A stretch of DNA of 64,000 nt from Ulota crispa (lineage: Eukaryota > Streptophyta > Bryopsida > Orthotrichales > Orthotrichaceae): assembly GCA_963920765.1 (NCBI GenBank), contig OY987249.1, positions 19,006,483 to 19,070,482 on the forward strand. The letters run 5' to 3'. Positions 12,127-24,312 of this stretch are shown one piece after another. Numbering within the stretch: the stretch's first letter is position 1; each line of letters begins with the position of its first letter. The position numbers and the translations under genes were made by a program. Below the pieces are notes generated by a model. That model saw only the letters and a list, made by a program, of their open reading frames with translations, had not been told where the DNA came from and ran no database searches.

Positions 12127-12903
12127 TTAACCCCTAAGCATCTTGCTAAGAAAATTCAACATAACTCCAACATGAAACCTTCAACACATTCCCCTAGTTT
12201 TTGGAAAGTTGAACAAGTAATCACATAATTCAAACTAGTCATTCTATACCCAACTATAAATCAAATGTTTCAAACCAATTTGATTTCAAATCCAAGTAAA
12301 TTTGCAAAATCCCCACCGTTGAGAATCTCATGTTTTCCAATTTGGGCAACAGTTCAAAATATGGATTTTGAACTTTCCTGTAATATTTTCTCAAAAAAAA
12401 GATTTACCTAATGGCTAATCCCATGAGATTGTGTCTTGCTATACTTGATAGAAAAAAAAAAAACTCCACAAATGGAAAAACACTCCAAAAGTTATGGTCA
12501 CTCAAAGTAGCTAGATTCCTCCAGCTCCTTTACTTTAGAGCTATAAAAACCTTGCCCAAATCAAGAAAAAAAAAAGTGACACATCACCAAACTTCTCCCT
12601 TGTACAATACAAGACATGAGAGCACCCATTCCATCGGCTCTCTAATCCGCTCCCTTTGTTTGACCAAAGACATTCTTCTCCTAATTGTTGAAAAAATAGA
12701 GTAATTTCCATATTCCATATAGAATCTAGAGCAAAGGAGGTGCATCAAGGAACAAGTCTATCAAAGAATTTTATTGAACTAGCAACTCCATTTAAACTTG
12801 AGTGGCAAACCAAAATTTGAGCTAAAAATGCCTCTTTGTATACTTTCACACCTCCAAGCACCCCCTTTGGCCATATTGGGCTCTTTGGTCCTTTAGGGGT
12901 TAA
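12127..12903. mobile_element. TTAA-bounded MITE, copy 2
   Basis: It runs from TTAA-CCCCTAAGCATCTTG to TTGGTCCTTTAGGGG-TTAA, 777 bp. The interior does not obviously match the other subfamilies. It contains runs of A that create short open frames only. Confidence 0.65.
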
Positions 12904-12965
12904 TACTCCCTCTATCTCAATACAAAATTCTCCCCAAAGGATTAATTGTATTTATAGTCACTATG

Positions 12966-13268
12966 CTAGTGACAAATGCATTCTAGAATCAATATACCAC
13001 CTTCCAAATATTTGCAAAATTTCATGTTTTTATGTTGCCGTCTTGACATCCAACTTTCATGTAAAAAGTACCATATTTATAAATAGTTTGTGAAGGCTAC
13101 CGGCTCTTCATTATTTTAGTCTTTCAACTACTGACACATGTATTCTAGAATCAATATACCATTTACTAAATGTATGCAAAATCTCTAGCTTTGATGTTGC
13201 ATTTGGGCACCCAAATTTCATGCAAAGAGTACTATATTTGTACATGTTGCTAGCTCCTCATTATTGAT
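12966..13268. repeat. Tandem duplication, period about 162 bp
   Basis: Two diverged copies begin with gacaaatgcattctagaatc and gacacatgtattctagaatc, and both end with cttcattatt-like text. They sit between two TTAA elements. No coding function is evident. Confidence 0.6.
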
Positions 13269-13271
13269 GAT

Positions 13272-13923
13272 TTAACCCCTAAATGCCCAAGGCACCCAAT
13301 TTGGGTGTTTGCAAAACTTTGAAGACAAATAAAATCTTATCAAATCATTATTTTTGGTATTTTCTTTTGAACCCAAGTTTGTTTTGAAGTCAATTATCAA
13401 CATCAAAAATCTGATTTTGAAGATGAATGTTCATATTTTTCTATTCAAGATTTTGTACAAGGGTGTCCATTGCAATCTTGAGTTTTCTAGTGTTGGAAGA
13501 TCTTGAAAATGAGCCTCAAATACACTAGAGCTTGGAGAAAAATCCGCATTAGAAATCCATTTAAAAAAAATACAAGAGTAGATTTTGAAAGCCGTAAATT
13601 GGTTGAGGTTAAACATGTAATGACCTTAAACCTCATATTTTTTTGATGACCAACTTTTTGGATTTGACAAGTGAAATGAGGATTAGAAAACTTCATGTCT
13701 TTTTTGTAGTTTTAACACCCTCATGTTCAAACATTATAATCTTTCAAAGTGTAAGTGATATTGTTGAGTTTTCTTTTTCCATGTAATCTCTAACATGCCA
13801 ATTTTAAATTTGTACAATTACAGCTTAAAAAAACTTGATGAAATTTATGAAAATGCTGGTTGATTGTTCACTTTCCTGAAAATGCCAAGAAGTTCAGAAA
13901 GGCCTTGGGCATTTAGGGGTTAA
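13272..13923. mobile_element. TTAA-bounded MITE, copy 3 (gtgtccattgcaa subfamily)
   Basis: It runs from TTAA-CCCCTAAATGCCCAAGG to CCTTGGGCATTTAGGGG-TTAA, 652 bp, with nearly perfect ends of 17 bp. The interior shares aagattttgtacaagggtgt and ggcttcattt-type blocks with copies at 18990, 21979, 50073, 54883 and 61893. Confidence 0.8.
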
Positions 13924-15194
13924 AGATTAATAGCAACAATGGTACCTCATATGGGCAAGGCCAAGCTTGTTAGGAGAGGAATGCTCTTTAATTGCTTAAC
14001 TTGGCTCCATGAGATCATTGGACATGACAAACGCTTTCTCAGCAATGGAAATTAGCAAAAGGGAGCTTTTTAGTGGGACAAGAACTATGCCTAATTTGAA
14101 GCTTTGTATTGGGATAGAGAAAGTAGAACAGTAGATGAAACCTTAGAAAAACCATTGTCTCCCAATTTTCCAGAAATGCAAGTTACTTCTTCATCTGTTT
14201 CAAACTGCAGGTATGTTCACACTTGATATCTATTAAGAGTAGTAGTAGCAAAGAAAAACTAGATGCATTTGAACACACCTTTAGACTGCGTTTATATTGC
14301 TAAAATCCCTTTCTAACACCAAGTGTGAACGCACCCTAAATGTTTTGCCATGTGTGTCCCTTGCATCAACTGTAGCCAACGCGTGTGGAGTTTGTCTAGA
14401 GTTGACGTGCATAGTGAAGGCCCATTCTCACCAGACAGTCGGACGTGTTTTAGTGAGAAATTTTTTGTCATCTTCCTTAGCATGTGTGCACAAAAATGCC
14501 TCAAGATTCTTCCCTCAAACGTTTGAGAGAATGCGTTAGTGAAAGACGTTTCCTCTAATGACGCATTCCCCCATTTTGAGCAACCAATGGGATGATGCCA
14601 TGTGACCTCAAAAAAAGGAGTAATCAAGTGAGACCTTCTAAAGTGCTGGGTATCTAAAACTTTTTTGTGCTTTTAGTTTTATTTTTAGTTTTTCATTCCT
14701 GTTTATTCCTTTGATGTGTACTACCAATGAGAATGAGAATTCTGATCACTCCTCTGAAACAGTGTTATCGATGGACTGATCAGTCCGTCTAACTTAACGT
14801 GCCGATGAGAATAGGGCATGAGAGGCAGATACCTGCACATTCGAACTTCGAAGCCGATGGGCTGGGAACTGCCTCCGGACGAATCGGCAGCCACAAGCCC
14901 TCCCGAAACAGGTCCAGATCCAGACAAGGTAGGAGGGCCGTTGGATTTAGCATGGAAGTGTTGCGACGTGCAGGAAAATTCGTTGGATCTCTCATGCTCG
15001 GCGCTCTCTGCCCCTCTTAAATTTAGTATACTTAAATTTAGTATACGTGAAGGGCGTGCAAAAATTCCCTCAAGTCACCACTTACCTAAGTTACTCCCAT
15101 CTGCTGGGAACTTGGAGCGCGTGCACTGCTGCCTTCTTCCCAGGGAATGTTTTCTACTCCAAATAGTGCATTTAGGTTGCCCCATGCTAACCCT
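13924..15194. other. Intergenic stretch with a small MITE; no gene seen
   Basis: It includes the small inverted-repeat element at 14209-14336 and a locally GC-richer block at about 14720-15190. That block has overlapping frames of 70-130 codons but no recognisable protein. A direct repeat ttaaatttagtatac occurs twice near 15018-15047. Confidence 0.4.
14209..14336. mobile_element. Small MITE with GTTCACACTTG ends
   Basis: The left end is aggtatgttcacacttg and the right end caagtgtgaacgcaccct, imperfect inverted repeats about 128 bp apart. Ends of this kind are common in hAT-like MITEs, but no clear 8-bp duplication was seen. Confidence 0.4.
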
Positions 15195-16112
15195 TTAACC
15201 CCTCAAGGACCAAGCCAAGTTTTCACCAAAAACTCTTCAAAACTGTCATTTTTAGAGCATCAACCAAATTTGAAAACAAAAAAATTATGCATATGTGACC
15301 GTACGATTTTGTAGGAGAATGGTATTAGAAGATGTGGAAAAAATTTCAGAGTTTTCCACCACATGGATTGGAAGTTAGAATGGTTTGAATATTCAAAAAT
15401 GTCTTGTAAAAAACCGGGCAACTACCCTTCAGAAGGTGAAATTCCTAAGGAAAAAAGGCCATGAGGGTGGTGCTTCTCTAAATTCCTTATTCCACCTAAG
15501 TAAAGTACGTGTCAAAAAAGTTTCAAAACATTTGGAGTTGTATAAAATATGGAAATAAATTAGTAAGTAAAAAGAAGTAGAGAATGATTTAAAACACTAA
15601 ATTGTTAAGAATTTAATTATGGAAATGGAAAATACCAATCCCAATGGTCATAATGTTGTCATAAACAATGTTCATTCTTTGGTTTTGTTTTTTTTCAAAA
15701 TGTTGAAAATTGAGTAAAATAAAGGACTTCAAAGCTTATTTTGGAGTAGAGAATCCATAATTGCCCGCAAACAAAAAATCCTCATAACTTTCACCTTGTT
15801 GATCCAAACGGATTGAGTCAAAGCTTCCTACATTCACATAAATCTCCTAAACCAATTAAAAAAATTTGTTTTTGAAAAAAGTATTTTTTTAAAATCTGCC
15901 TAGGCTGCCCTCCGAACGTAAAAAACAACATATTAGGCTATAACTTTTTACTCATAATTCCAAATGTCATGAAATTTAGTGCATATGAAAGATAAACCTT
16001 GTCTCCACATTATATTAAAATTTCAGCCTAAAATATGAAAAGCTCCAATCATAAGTACCTGCCCGAAATCGCTATGTTTCTAAAAAAGGGGGTATGGTCT
16101 TTTAGGGGTTAA
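15195..16112. mobile_element. TTAA-bounded MITE, copy 4 (aagaagtagagaatg subfamily)
   Basis: It runs from TTAA-CCCCTCAAGGACCAAG to GTCTTTTAGGGG-TTAA, 918 bp. The interior shares the aagaagtagagaatgattta and ctcataactttcacc blocks with copies at 9264, 41758 and 57583. Confidence 0.75.
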
Positions 16113-16878
16113 TCCCTGGGCGCCCCAGCAACCTGATTCGGGTCGCTCCAGATTTTAAAGCCTTCTTTTGAGGCACCAGATTGAACTTTTTGGTCTTGTT
16201 ACAAACTACAATCATAAAGGCATTTAAGTTGTCTATGTCAATGGAGTAATGGAGGAAAGTCAAATTCTTGTATAAGCGCTGCAAGAGATTTGATTTGGTG
16301 AAACACCATACGGGGCAACAAGGGTAGTTTAGCAAGCAACGTTTTACATGCTGCAACCGGTCAATGTCCCTTGCAAGCTTCCTTGTGTAAGCTTTGTGGT
16401 AGCTGAAAAGTTGTTGGCAAGGGTTCAAGCATGTTCTAAACCCTTATTATGGCAACTGTCACCAATTGTGCCGGTCATAGTTTTCCATGCATTAGCAATT
16501 TGAAGCTCTAAATCTTGACATAAAAAGAAGTGCGATCTTCAATAATTTATAAGTGTGTGCATTCACATATGATCTTGCTGCTCACAAAATTTGAGATGAA
16601 TCCGGGGCTTATAGAATTTTGTAAAAATCATCAAATAGCAACTACCTACCAAAAATGAAATCTTGTCATCACACGTTATTTGATCAAATGTTATAATCTC
16701 CCATCTCTTGCAGTGAATTGTTCCCAAAATTCGCAAGCCATTTTCTAAGTAGGTGTTCCACTATTTTCAATGGTCTTTTTTTGTGGATCATCCAATTGAC
16801 CGAGATACGATGCATCAAAGTTGTCGGTCTCCAAAAACCCTGATTTTGGTGGATACGGCCTGGGCCCTCAGGGGTTAA
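16109..16878. mobile_element. TTAA-bounded MITE, copy 5, abutting copy 4
   Basis: It starts at the same TTAA that closes copy 4 (TTAA-TCCCTGGGCGCCCC) and ends GGGCCCTCAGGGG-TTAA, 770 bp. The ends are more diverged than in other copies and the interior is unlike them. A 108-codon minus-strand frame (16102-16428) inside it has no recognisable domain. Confidence 0.55.
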
Positions 16879-17530
16879 GGACCACGCGACCATATTTTGG
16901 TCACTGGGAGTGGTTTTTGGCCAGTAGGTTGAAATTGCTCAATAATTTGGAATTTGGTCTTGAAGTATGCATGTGTAAAACAAGAATTTTGCATCCATCT
17001 AAAAAAATAACAACGCAATTGGGTATGTGAGTTGATAAATAATGGTGTTTATACGGCATGGCTTCAAAATACGTATCCATTTTTTTTATCAAAGATGAAT
17101 CAAAGCAACAACAAAATACATCAAGTATGCAAGAAGAATGTCAAATTTCAATTGCACAATTATAAAAAATTTCAAATAGCTTAAGAAATATACTTCTATT
17201 GTTTTCATTTATGATAGTAGTATAATTGTAGTATTTGAAGATCTACTGAAATGTTGTTGTCATTTTGGCTTTAAAATTTGTCATCTTACATTTAAGGCCA
17301 ATTTTTGATTGTTTTCACCAATTGGATTTTCCATAATAATTATCAAATTTCTTGTAGAGCCATTTTAGGGTAGCAAAGAAAGTGGGATTTTTGACCCTTT
17401 TTGTCCACTTAGCTACACCTTGTGATTGCTATTTTTGTCCATTTTGTATGAAACTAGTCTTGTTGGAAAGGTGTGAAACCCTGCTTTCTAGAAATGTAAG
17501 GCTCTTCTCAATCGAAGCTTGCATGAAAGG
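16879..17530. other. Intergenic AT-rich stretch, no gene or repeat recognised
   Basis: Short open frames on both strands are low in complexity. No inverted or direct repeat stands out. Confidence 0.4.
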
Positions 17531-17941
17531 TTAACCCCTAAACGACCTAGCGCGCTGCTGCTGCCAAAATAGGGTATTTTTCCCGTATTTAGAGGAGTTC
17601 TTGTTTTGGATTTTTCTTGGATTTTTGAGGGTTGTGTATTGCTGTTTGTCTCCACCTTTTGCGATGTTTGGCATGTTTCTGCAATCATTTTTCCGACTTT
17701 GCAAAGCGTTTGTATTGGAGGTGGGCTACGAATACGTAGCTGGAGCATATCTGTGACTTACAGATCCTTGCGGTGGATCTTCAAAATGAACACGCTGCCG
17801 GAGCGCCAAAAGAAAGTGCTCTCATCTAGCCGCTCTGATTCACAATCTGCGTCAAGAAAAGAACAAAAATTAGATTTGTGTCATCGTAGAATTACAATAC
17901 AGCAAGGATTTTATGGTTCCCTGTGGTCATTTAAGGGTTAA
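17531..17941. mobile_element. TTAA-bounded MITE, copy 6, shortest
   Basis: It runs from TTAA-CCCCTAAACGACCTAG to TGTGGTCATTTAAGGG-TTAA, 411 bp. It is GC-richer than its relatives. A second right-end-like sequence (gtggtcgttaaagggctaa) lies at 18173-18191, suggesting another decayed copy just downstream. Confidence 0.65.
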
Positions 17942-18989
17942 CATTTAAAATTAAACAAGAATGAAACACAAGAGATTGTCTGCATTTGACTCACTCAATC
18001 ATTATAATATTTCACCTCCAACAGTAGATCTAGCTGAGATTTTGGTGCTTTACAATAAACAAGGTATACTTTCTATTTGTACGGTTGGATTATTAAAAAT
18101 GGGTCCATATTTGAGTCAATTCCAAATCTAAGCTTACAGCCCTTGTTTTTAGTGGATTCTGTGAAAATGGGTGTGGTCGTTAAAGGGCTAATTTTTTTGA
18201 CATTTCTAGTATAATCTTTATATTTACCTAAACTGTAGTTATTTTTGTCAATAATTATTGTGATAGACAATGGAGGAAGTAAGCAAAGGTTGGGCACAAC
18301 AACAAGTGCCAAAGCTAGGGTAAACAAAACCAAGAATTATTGTGGAAAAAAGAGAGCTGCATGCCCTTTCAAGTGGCTATGGGTGAGTCACAAGGTAACT
18401 TTGCCAAGGTAAGGCAACCTAATTGTTAAGGCAACTTAAATGCATTATTTGGTGTAGGTTGCCTTGACAAACATGTTGCCTTACCCTATTAAGTTATCTC
18501 ATGACTCATCACTTGGTCACTTAGAGGCGCAACAATTCTCTAAATACTTGGATTTCACATGGTTTATGACTTGGAAGTTGCTAGTTTGTTTTTTTGCAAC
18601 TTTGTTGTTGTTGAAAAACCATTTAAAAAATATTTGTTGCAGTAAATTTTGATGAAATTTACCATGGCAACAATAAATATGTATATAGTATGAAATGTCA
18701 AGAAGTTAGTGTGGGGCAACCTAAACGCAATATTTTGCTACAATCTTACCTTATTTTGACAATGAGGTATTTTGAGAATGAGAGCAACTCTAGTGTTGCA
18801 CTTCAAACTTGAGACCTCAGAAAATTACATCTACTTTTGAAGGGTTCTTTAAATTCTTGCTCACAATCCTTGCACTTCAAAAGTGACCCCGACACTTCAA
18901 ATGTCCACTCAAAAACCATCTGATCATTTACCAATGGAGTGTAGGATAAAGCTCACTAAATTTAGGATGATTGGTGTTTTGAAGGGTCA
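17942..18989. other. Intergenic stretch with one small MITE; no gene seen
   Basis: Besides the inverted repeat at 18371-18520, it holds a dispersed segment near 18640-18750 related to 10230-10340. No coding signal was found. Confidence 0.4.
18371..18520. mobile_element. Small MITE, about 150-bp imperfect palindrome
   Basis: aagtggctatgggtgagtca at the left pairs with tgactcatcacttggtcac at the right. Inside, aaggtaaggcaac pairs with gttgccttaccct. The family is unknown. Confidence 0.5.
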
Positions 18990-19648
18990 TTAATCCCTCA
19001 ACTCCCAAGGAGCTCAAATTGCACCCCTCTAAGTTTTATTCAAGGATGCCCAAAATTTCTTCAATATTTTTTTAGTGGTTATTGTTGTATTTATATTCTT
19101 ATTGAAGCCTAGTTTTAGCATCAACAATCTAATCTTGAAAATGAATTAACATAATTTGTCTATTCAAGATTTTGTGCAAGGGTGTCCATTGCAAATCTTC
19201 ACATTCTAGTGTTGAAGGCTCTTGGAAATGAGCCTCAAGTACTGTACACTAGAGCTTGGAGAAAAAATCACATTAAAAATTCATTTAAAAAATTGTAGAA
19301 TAGATTTTGAGAAGTCGTAAATTAATTGGGGTTATACATGTTATACTTTACATACTCATATTTTTTTTAGTACCCTCAATTTTGGGTTTGAGATGCAAAA
19401 AGAGGATTGAAAGACTTCAAATCACTTTCATAGTTTTAACACCCTCATGAACAAACATTATAATCTTTCAATCCAAAAGTGATATAGTTGTGATTTCTTT
19501 TCTTATGCGATCTATTAACATGTCTACCTTGAATTTGTATAGTTATGTTTCAAAGAAATTTGAAAAAATTGACTAAAATGCCAGCCAATTGTTCACTTTT
19601 GAGCAAGTTATGAGATACTCCAAAATTCCAGGGGCATTGAGGGGTTAA
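18990..19648. mobile_element. TTAA-bounded MITE, copy 7 (gtgtccattgcaa subfamily)
   Basis: It runs from TTAA-TCCCTCAACTCCCAAGG to GGGGCATTGAGGGG-TTAA, 659 bp. It is a close relative, in opposite orientation, of 21979-22635: they share long identical stretches such as tgtacactagagcttggaga. Confidence 0.75.
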
Positions 19649-20112
19649 TTGCTTGACACACTAGATTGGAGTGCCATGAGAGAATTTTGAGAGGCTTGGA
19701 ATACTTTGTACATGAATTTCAATCAATGTGGATTTGTACTTTATATATGGAGTGTGATCGGACATTGCGTTGGTTCAGATACACTCTCGAATACACTCCA
19801 TATATTACACTAGAAGAAACCTGTGTTTTTATTACGGATTTTTTTGGATGTCCACTTGTTTTCATGTTAATAATGATATTAAATATAACATCAAAATGTT
19901 AGTTTGAACATCAATTGTAACATGAAAACAAGTAAACGTTCAAAAAAATTTGTTATAAAAAACTCGGGTTTCTTCTAGTGTAATGTACAACTCCACATTG
20001 ATTGACATTCACGTGACTTATCATCCATACTTGACGTGTTTTATACCCTCATATGGCAAAATTGGAGATGCTCTTTGATCTTTTTCAGAAGTCACAAGTG
20101 ATATTGTACAAT
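19649..20112. other. Spacer holding a small inverted-repeat element; no gene
   Basis: Outside the element at 19806-19982, the flanks are themselves inverted: caatcaatgtggatttgtac near 19730 pairs with gtacaactccacattgattg near 19985. This suggests the element landed in an older palindrome. Confidence 0.45.
19806..19982. mobile_element. MITE with CACTAGAAGAAACC ends
   Basis: The ends are TA-CACTAGAAGAAACCTG and CGGGTTTCTTCTAGTG-TA, 177 bp. An inner repeat (acttgttttcatgtta / aacatgaaaacaagt) also pairs. The ends begin CACTA, but the TA flanks are equally compatible with a Tc1/mariner-derived MITE. Confidence 0.6.
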
Positions 20113-20990
20113 ACTAGTTAATAAAAATAAGTAGTTACTTGATTTGCAAGTCAAAGAACTTGCACAACATAGAGTATAGTTGGTATTTTCTTGTCTTAGC
20201 ATCCTAGTTTTGCAATTCTTAGGCAATCCTAATTCAACATACCAAATTGTAGTTCCAAAAAAACCTAAATCCCATGTTTGGACTTATTTTGTATCAAATT
20301 CATGATTTTATATGATAAATGATTGACAAACATTGGTGATGAATTTTTAAGATTTGATTGCATGGGTATGTAGGAAACGTCCATACGCTCATCTTTCCTT
20401 CTTACAAACATCTTCAAAAGTTTTAAAATTCTTTCAATAGCAAATTTAATGTTGAGGTGATGATGACCAAATTTAGAAAAACATATATCTCTTTATAATA
20501 ATTAGATTTTGTTATTTAACTCGTACAATATGATTACCTTTGTACCTTTGGGCATGGTGGTATGTTTATTTTGCCAAAATCTAATTATTGTAAAGAATAT
20601 ATGTTTTTCTAACTTTGGTCATCAGCACCTCAACATTAAATTTGCTATTGAAAGAATTTTAAAACTTTTGGAGATGTTTGTAAGAAGGAAAGATGTGCAT
20701 ATGGACGTTTCCTACATACCCATACAATCAAATCTTAAAAATTCATCACCAATGTTTGTCAATCATTTATCATATAAAATCATGAATTTGATACAAAATA
20801 AGTCACCAAACATGGGATTTAGGTTTTTTTGGAACTACAATTTGGTATGCTGGATTGGGATTGCCTAAGAATTGCAAAACTAGGATGCTAAGACAAGAAA
20901 ATGCCAACTATACTCTATGTTGTGCAAGTTCTTTGACTTGCAAAACAAGTAGCTACTTATTTTTATTAATTGATACTGTATAGTACCCAA
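20113..20990. mobile_element. Long fold-back element with about 400-bp arms
   Basis: The left arm (about 20117-20512) and right arm (about 20577-20985) are near-complete reverse complements, separated by a loop of about 65 bp. They share aacattggtgatgaattttt and its complement, and the aataaaaataagtag ends. The transcript would form a very long hairpin. Elements at 30996-32129 and 56706-57578 carry the same core. Confidence 0.75.
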
Positions 20991-21540
20991 AAGAAAAAGT
21001 ACATAAGTCCCTCTCATGGCATCCATAAAAGTTGGTGTAACAAATAATATAATTGGCATTTTATCCTTAGATTTTTTGTATGTGAACCTTGTGCAATGAT
21101 GATCAAGCATACCAAATTTCAGTTACTAAAAATCAAAATCCTATTTTTGGTAAATTGTTTTGTGTCAAAATCTTGATTTTACAAGAAAATAGATTAATAA
21201 ACATTGGTGATGAATTTTTGAGATTTGCTTGCATGGATATGTAGGAGACATCCATATGCACATCTTTGTTTCAAACAAACATTTCCACAAACATTCAAAA
21301 AAAATTCTATAGAGATTTTAAAATTAGGGTGATTATAACCAAATTTAGTAAAATATATATGTCTTTATGGAAATTATTTTTTGTTATTTGACTCATGCAT
21401 TGTGATTAAGTTTGTACCTTTAAACATGATGATATGTATATTTTGCCAAAAACTAATTTATTTATAGTACAAACTTCTTTGAATCCTATAGAAGGGACTT
21501 GTGTACTCTTTCTTTAGGGTACTATACATAAGAGCGTTCA
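20991..21540. mobile_element. Single-arm relative of the fold-back family, joined to the previous copy
   Basis: The left gtacccaaaagaaaaagtac pairs with the right gtactctttctttagggtac. The middle repeats the aacattggtgatgaattttt core and the ggagacatccatatgcacatc block once. It may be the distal part of one larger composite beginning at 20113. Confidence 0.55.
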
Positions 21541-21914
21541 AGTTTCCTAGAGGCTTAGAATTTTCTAAGTTGGCACTTGGGAACATGAATTTGACAAAGT
21601 TCTTTTACTATAATAAGGTTTTGTTTTTTGTTGTGGTTTTTGTTGTAGTTAGGGTAGAGCAATAAGCACCTAAGAATGCAAGCAAGTAAGGATATACTGG
21701 ATTAAATTAGATAAAATCAACATTGTGTACACGTTCATCCACAAATTCACCAATATTGGTTATTTTTCATCTAAATTTTGGCAAACATGATATTTGAGTG
21801 GAGGAGGGATTTGGCAATTTCAATGACCTTTCCACTCAATTTTTTTTAATAGTAGCTAGTATCAATTTGAGATTAGAAAACCAGCATTTGGGGAGAAGTT
21901 TTGACTTCACTTGC
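21541..21914. other. Spacer, no feature recognised
   Basis: AT-rich, with no convincing repeat or coding signal. Confidence 0.4.
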
Positions 21915-22970
21915 TAAGAGCATCTCTTGCCACCTGCTTTGCAAGACCCATTCAAATGAGTTCTCAAGAGGCATTGTTGTAACCTGTCAACGTCCGTGGT
22001 ATTTTTGAGTATCTTAGAATTTATTTGAACGTGAACAAAATACCGGCATTTTAATCAATTTTTTCAAATTTCTTTGAAACATAACTATACAAATTCAAGG
22101 TAGACATGTTAATAGATTGCATAAGAAAAGAAATCACAACTATATCACTTTTGGATTGAAAGATTATAATGTTTGTTCATGAGGGTGTTAAAACTATGAA
22201 AGTGATTTGAAGTCTTTCAATCCTCTTTTTGCATCTCAAACCCAAAATTGAGGGTACCAAAAAAAATATGAGTATGTAAAGTATAACATGCATAACCCCA
22301 ATTAATTTACGACTTCTCAAAATCTATTCTACAATTTTTTAAATGAATTTTTAATGTGATTTTTTCTCCAAGCTCTAGTGTACAGTACTTGAGGCTCATT
22401 TCCAAGAGCCTTCAACACTAGAATGTGAAGATTTGCAATGGACACCCTTGCACAAAATCTTGAATAGACAAATTATGTTAATTCATTTTCAAGATTAGAT
22501 TGTTGATGCTAAAACTAGGCTTCAATAAGAATTTAAAATAATAATAACCACTAAAAAAAACTTGAAGAAACATTGGGCATCTCTAAAAAAAATTATAAGA
22601 GGCGAGTTTGAGCCCCTTGGGCATTGAGGGGTTAAACCTGCTTAAAGTGGTGGGACATGGCTTAAAACTTTCTTGTAGCTCAAAAGGTTGAGGGCATGCA
22701 TTTGCTTTAGAACATGCCGCAAAGGTACACTTAGCTAAGGAGTGACGCCATGGCAATTTAGAGCTTTCACTTGCATGAACAGTGTAAGCAACGGGCCGTG
22801 ATAGGGGCTTGTAAAAAGTTGGAATTTGGAGTGGTTGTGGCTAATTTTTGAGGCCCTACACCTGCATGATCACAACTATGTTGTTGAAAGCTCAAAAGCT
22901 ACAAGCCGATACAAGTTGGCAACAAATCTATTTGTAGGACTCATTTCACAAGTGGCAAGAGATGCTATAA
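21915..22970. mobile_element. Tourist-like MITE (GAGCATC ends) split by a TTAA element
   Basis: The left end is TAA-GAGCATCTCTTGCCACC and the right end GTGGCAAGAGATGCTA-TAA. Removing the TTAA element at 21979-22635 leaves about 400 bp, a size like its relatives. Confidence 0.55.
21979..22635. mobile_element. TTAA-bounded MITE, copy 8, nested and inverted
   Basis: The right end GGGCATTGAGGGG-TTAA is intact. The left end (TGTAACCTGTCAACG) is a decayed form of TTAACCCCTCAACG. Across its length it is the reverse complement of copy 7. Confidence 0.65.
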
Positions 22971-23080
22971 GATCTTACATTTTTCATTTTCAACCCAATT
23001 TTCACTAAATTGCACCAAATCTTTTCTATATTTATAGAGTAATACACTTACCTTAATTGTTTTTTTGGGAATTGATATAG

Positions 23081-23100
23081 GGACATTGAGGGGTTGATAA
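23081..23100. mobile_element. Isolated TTAA-element right end
   Basis: ggacattgaggggttgataa matches the GGGCATTGAGGGGTTAA ends of copies 7 and 8, but I see no matching left end. It is probably a remnant. Confidence 0.4.
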
Positions 23101-23113
23101 ATGCGCACCTCCG

Positions 23114-23428
23114 GGGGTAAATTCTAGATTTCTACCATCAAAAAGTTGAAATTGAGAATTTTGAATTCAAATTTGAAATCAGAGACCTTGATCAAGTATG
23201 GAACTATGATAAAGGTTGCAATTGAACAACACTCAACAAAAAAGCTTAGCTAAGGGGAAAAATATTACTTTCAATTTTATTTGTAAAAAAAATGAACGTT
23301 TTCATTGGGTGTTGTTCAATTGCAACCTTCACTATGGTCCTGGACTAAACCAAGGTCACTTAGTTCAAATTTGAATTCAAAATTCTCAAATTCAGCTTTT
23401 TGATTGTAGAAATCTAAAATTTACCCTT
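23114..23428. mobile_element. Palindromic MITE, arms about 140 bp
   Basis: gggtaaattctagatttcta at the left pairs with tagaaatctaaaatttaccc at the right. Inner blocks (aaggttgcaattgaacaaca / tgttgttcaattgcaacctt) also pair, around a roughly 40-bp centre. Confidence 0.65.
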
Positions 23429-24312
23429 GCATATATTAACCATGGTGTGCTCATTCAATTCTCTATTTTTTTTTGTAAATTTTGACCAAGTTTTTGGCCA
23501 AGGTTTCAAATTCACTTCTCTTTAGTGTTCGGGAAATTTTTGGAGCCCCTCCAGCTGATTTCCTCCTATTACAAAATTAAAACAGTTTTTTTTTCAACAG
23601 GCATTGGTTGCATCCTCTCAATTAAAAAGCCATCCGGTTGATTTCCTATAATTTCAAATTTTCATCGGCTAATTTCCTCCAAATTGAAATTTGTACCGGT
23701 AATTTTATTAAATTCTCATCATGCATAAACGAAAAGACAATTTCAAAGGTATCACAAAACACAACCACTGAAAAAATCACAAACAAAGGTAAAAGACAAA
23801 GATGTTGATAGTGAATGTTGTAAATTCACAACCAACGCCCCAAGTCTAGGAAAACTTATGTGATGATTGTGAGCGGCAATCCGACAACTGTTTATGGTTT
23901 CAACAATGGCATTTGTTTGGCAATGGTTTATTGTTGCACCATTGTGCACTCCGCATAGGGTTTAGGGTATTAGAGTGAGAAATAATATCCACATGATTTC
24001 AAGGAACTATACCCAAAGGGCTATGGGATTGATACCTATGTATAACCAAGGCAAGCCCGAGTACCAGCCAATGAATACTTTAACCTACCAGCTAAAATCC
24101 GTCATATTTTGATGAAAGCCAGTTTAAAATCTTACAAATTTTGGAAGGCACTGGTTGAAATCTAGCTTTTTAAATTTCTTTCTAGTTTTGAATCTCTGAA
24201 TTCAAAATCCAGCCAATTATTTTCCTAATTCCACCGGCTAACAATGAACTAGCAACCGATTTTTCCCGCACCTTGCTTCTCTTTTCAGCAATTTCGACCG
24301 GATGATATTACA
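23429..24312. other. Intergenic stretch upstream of the fusion gene, no gene seen
   Basis: It has repeated short phrases containing ccggctaatttcctcc. A telo-box-like agggtttagggta lies at 23957-23969. No coding region was recognised. Confidence 0.4.
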
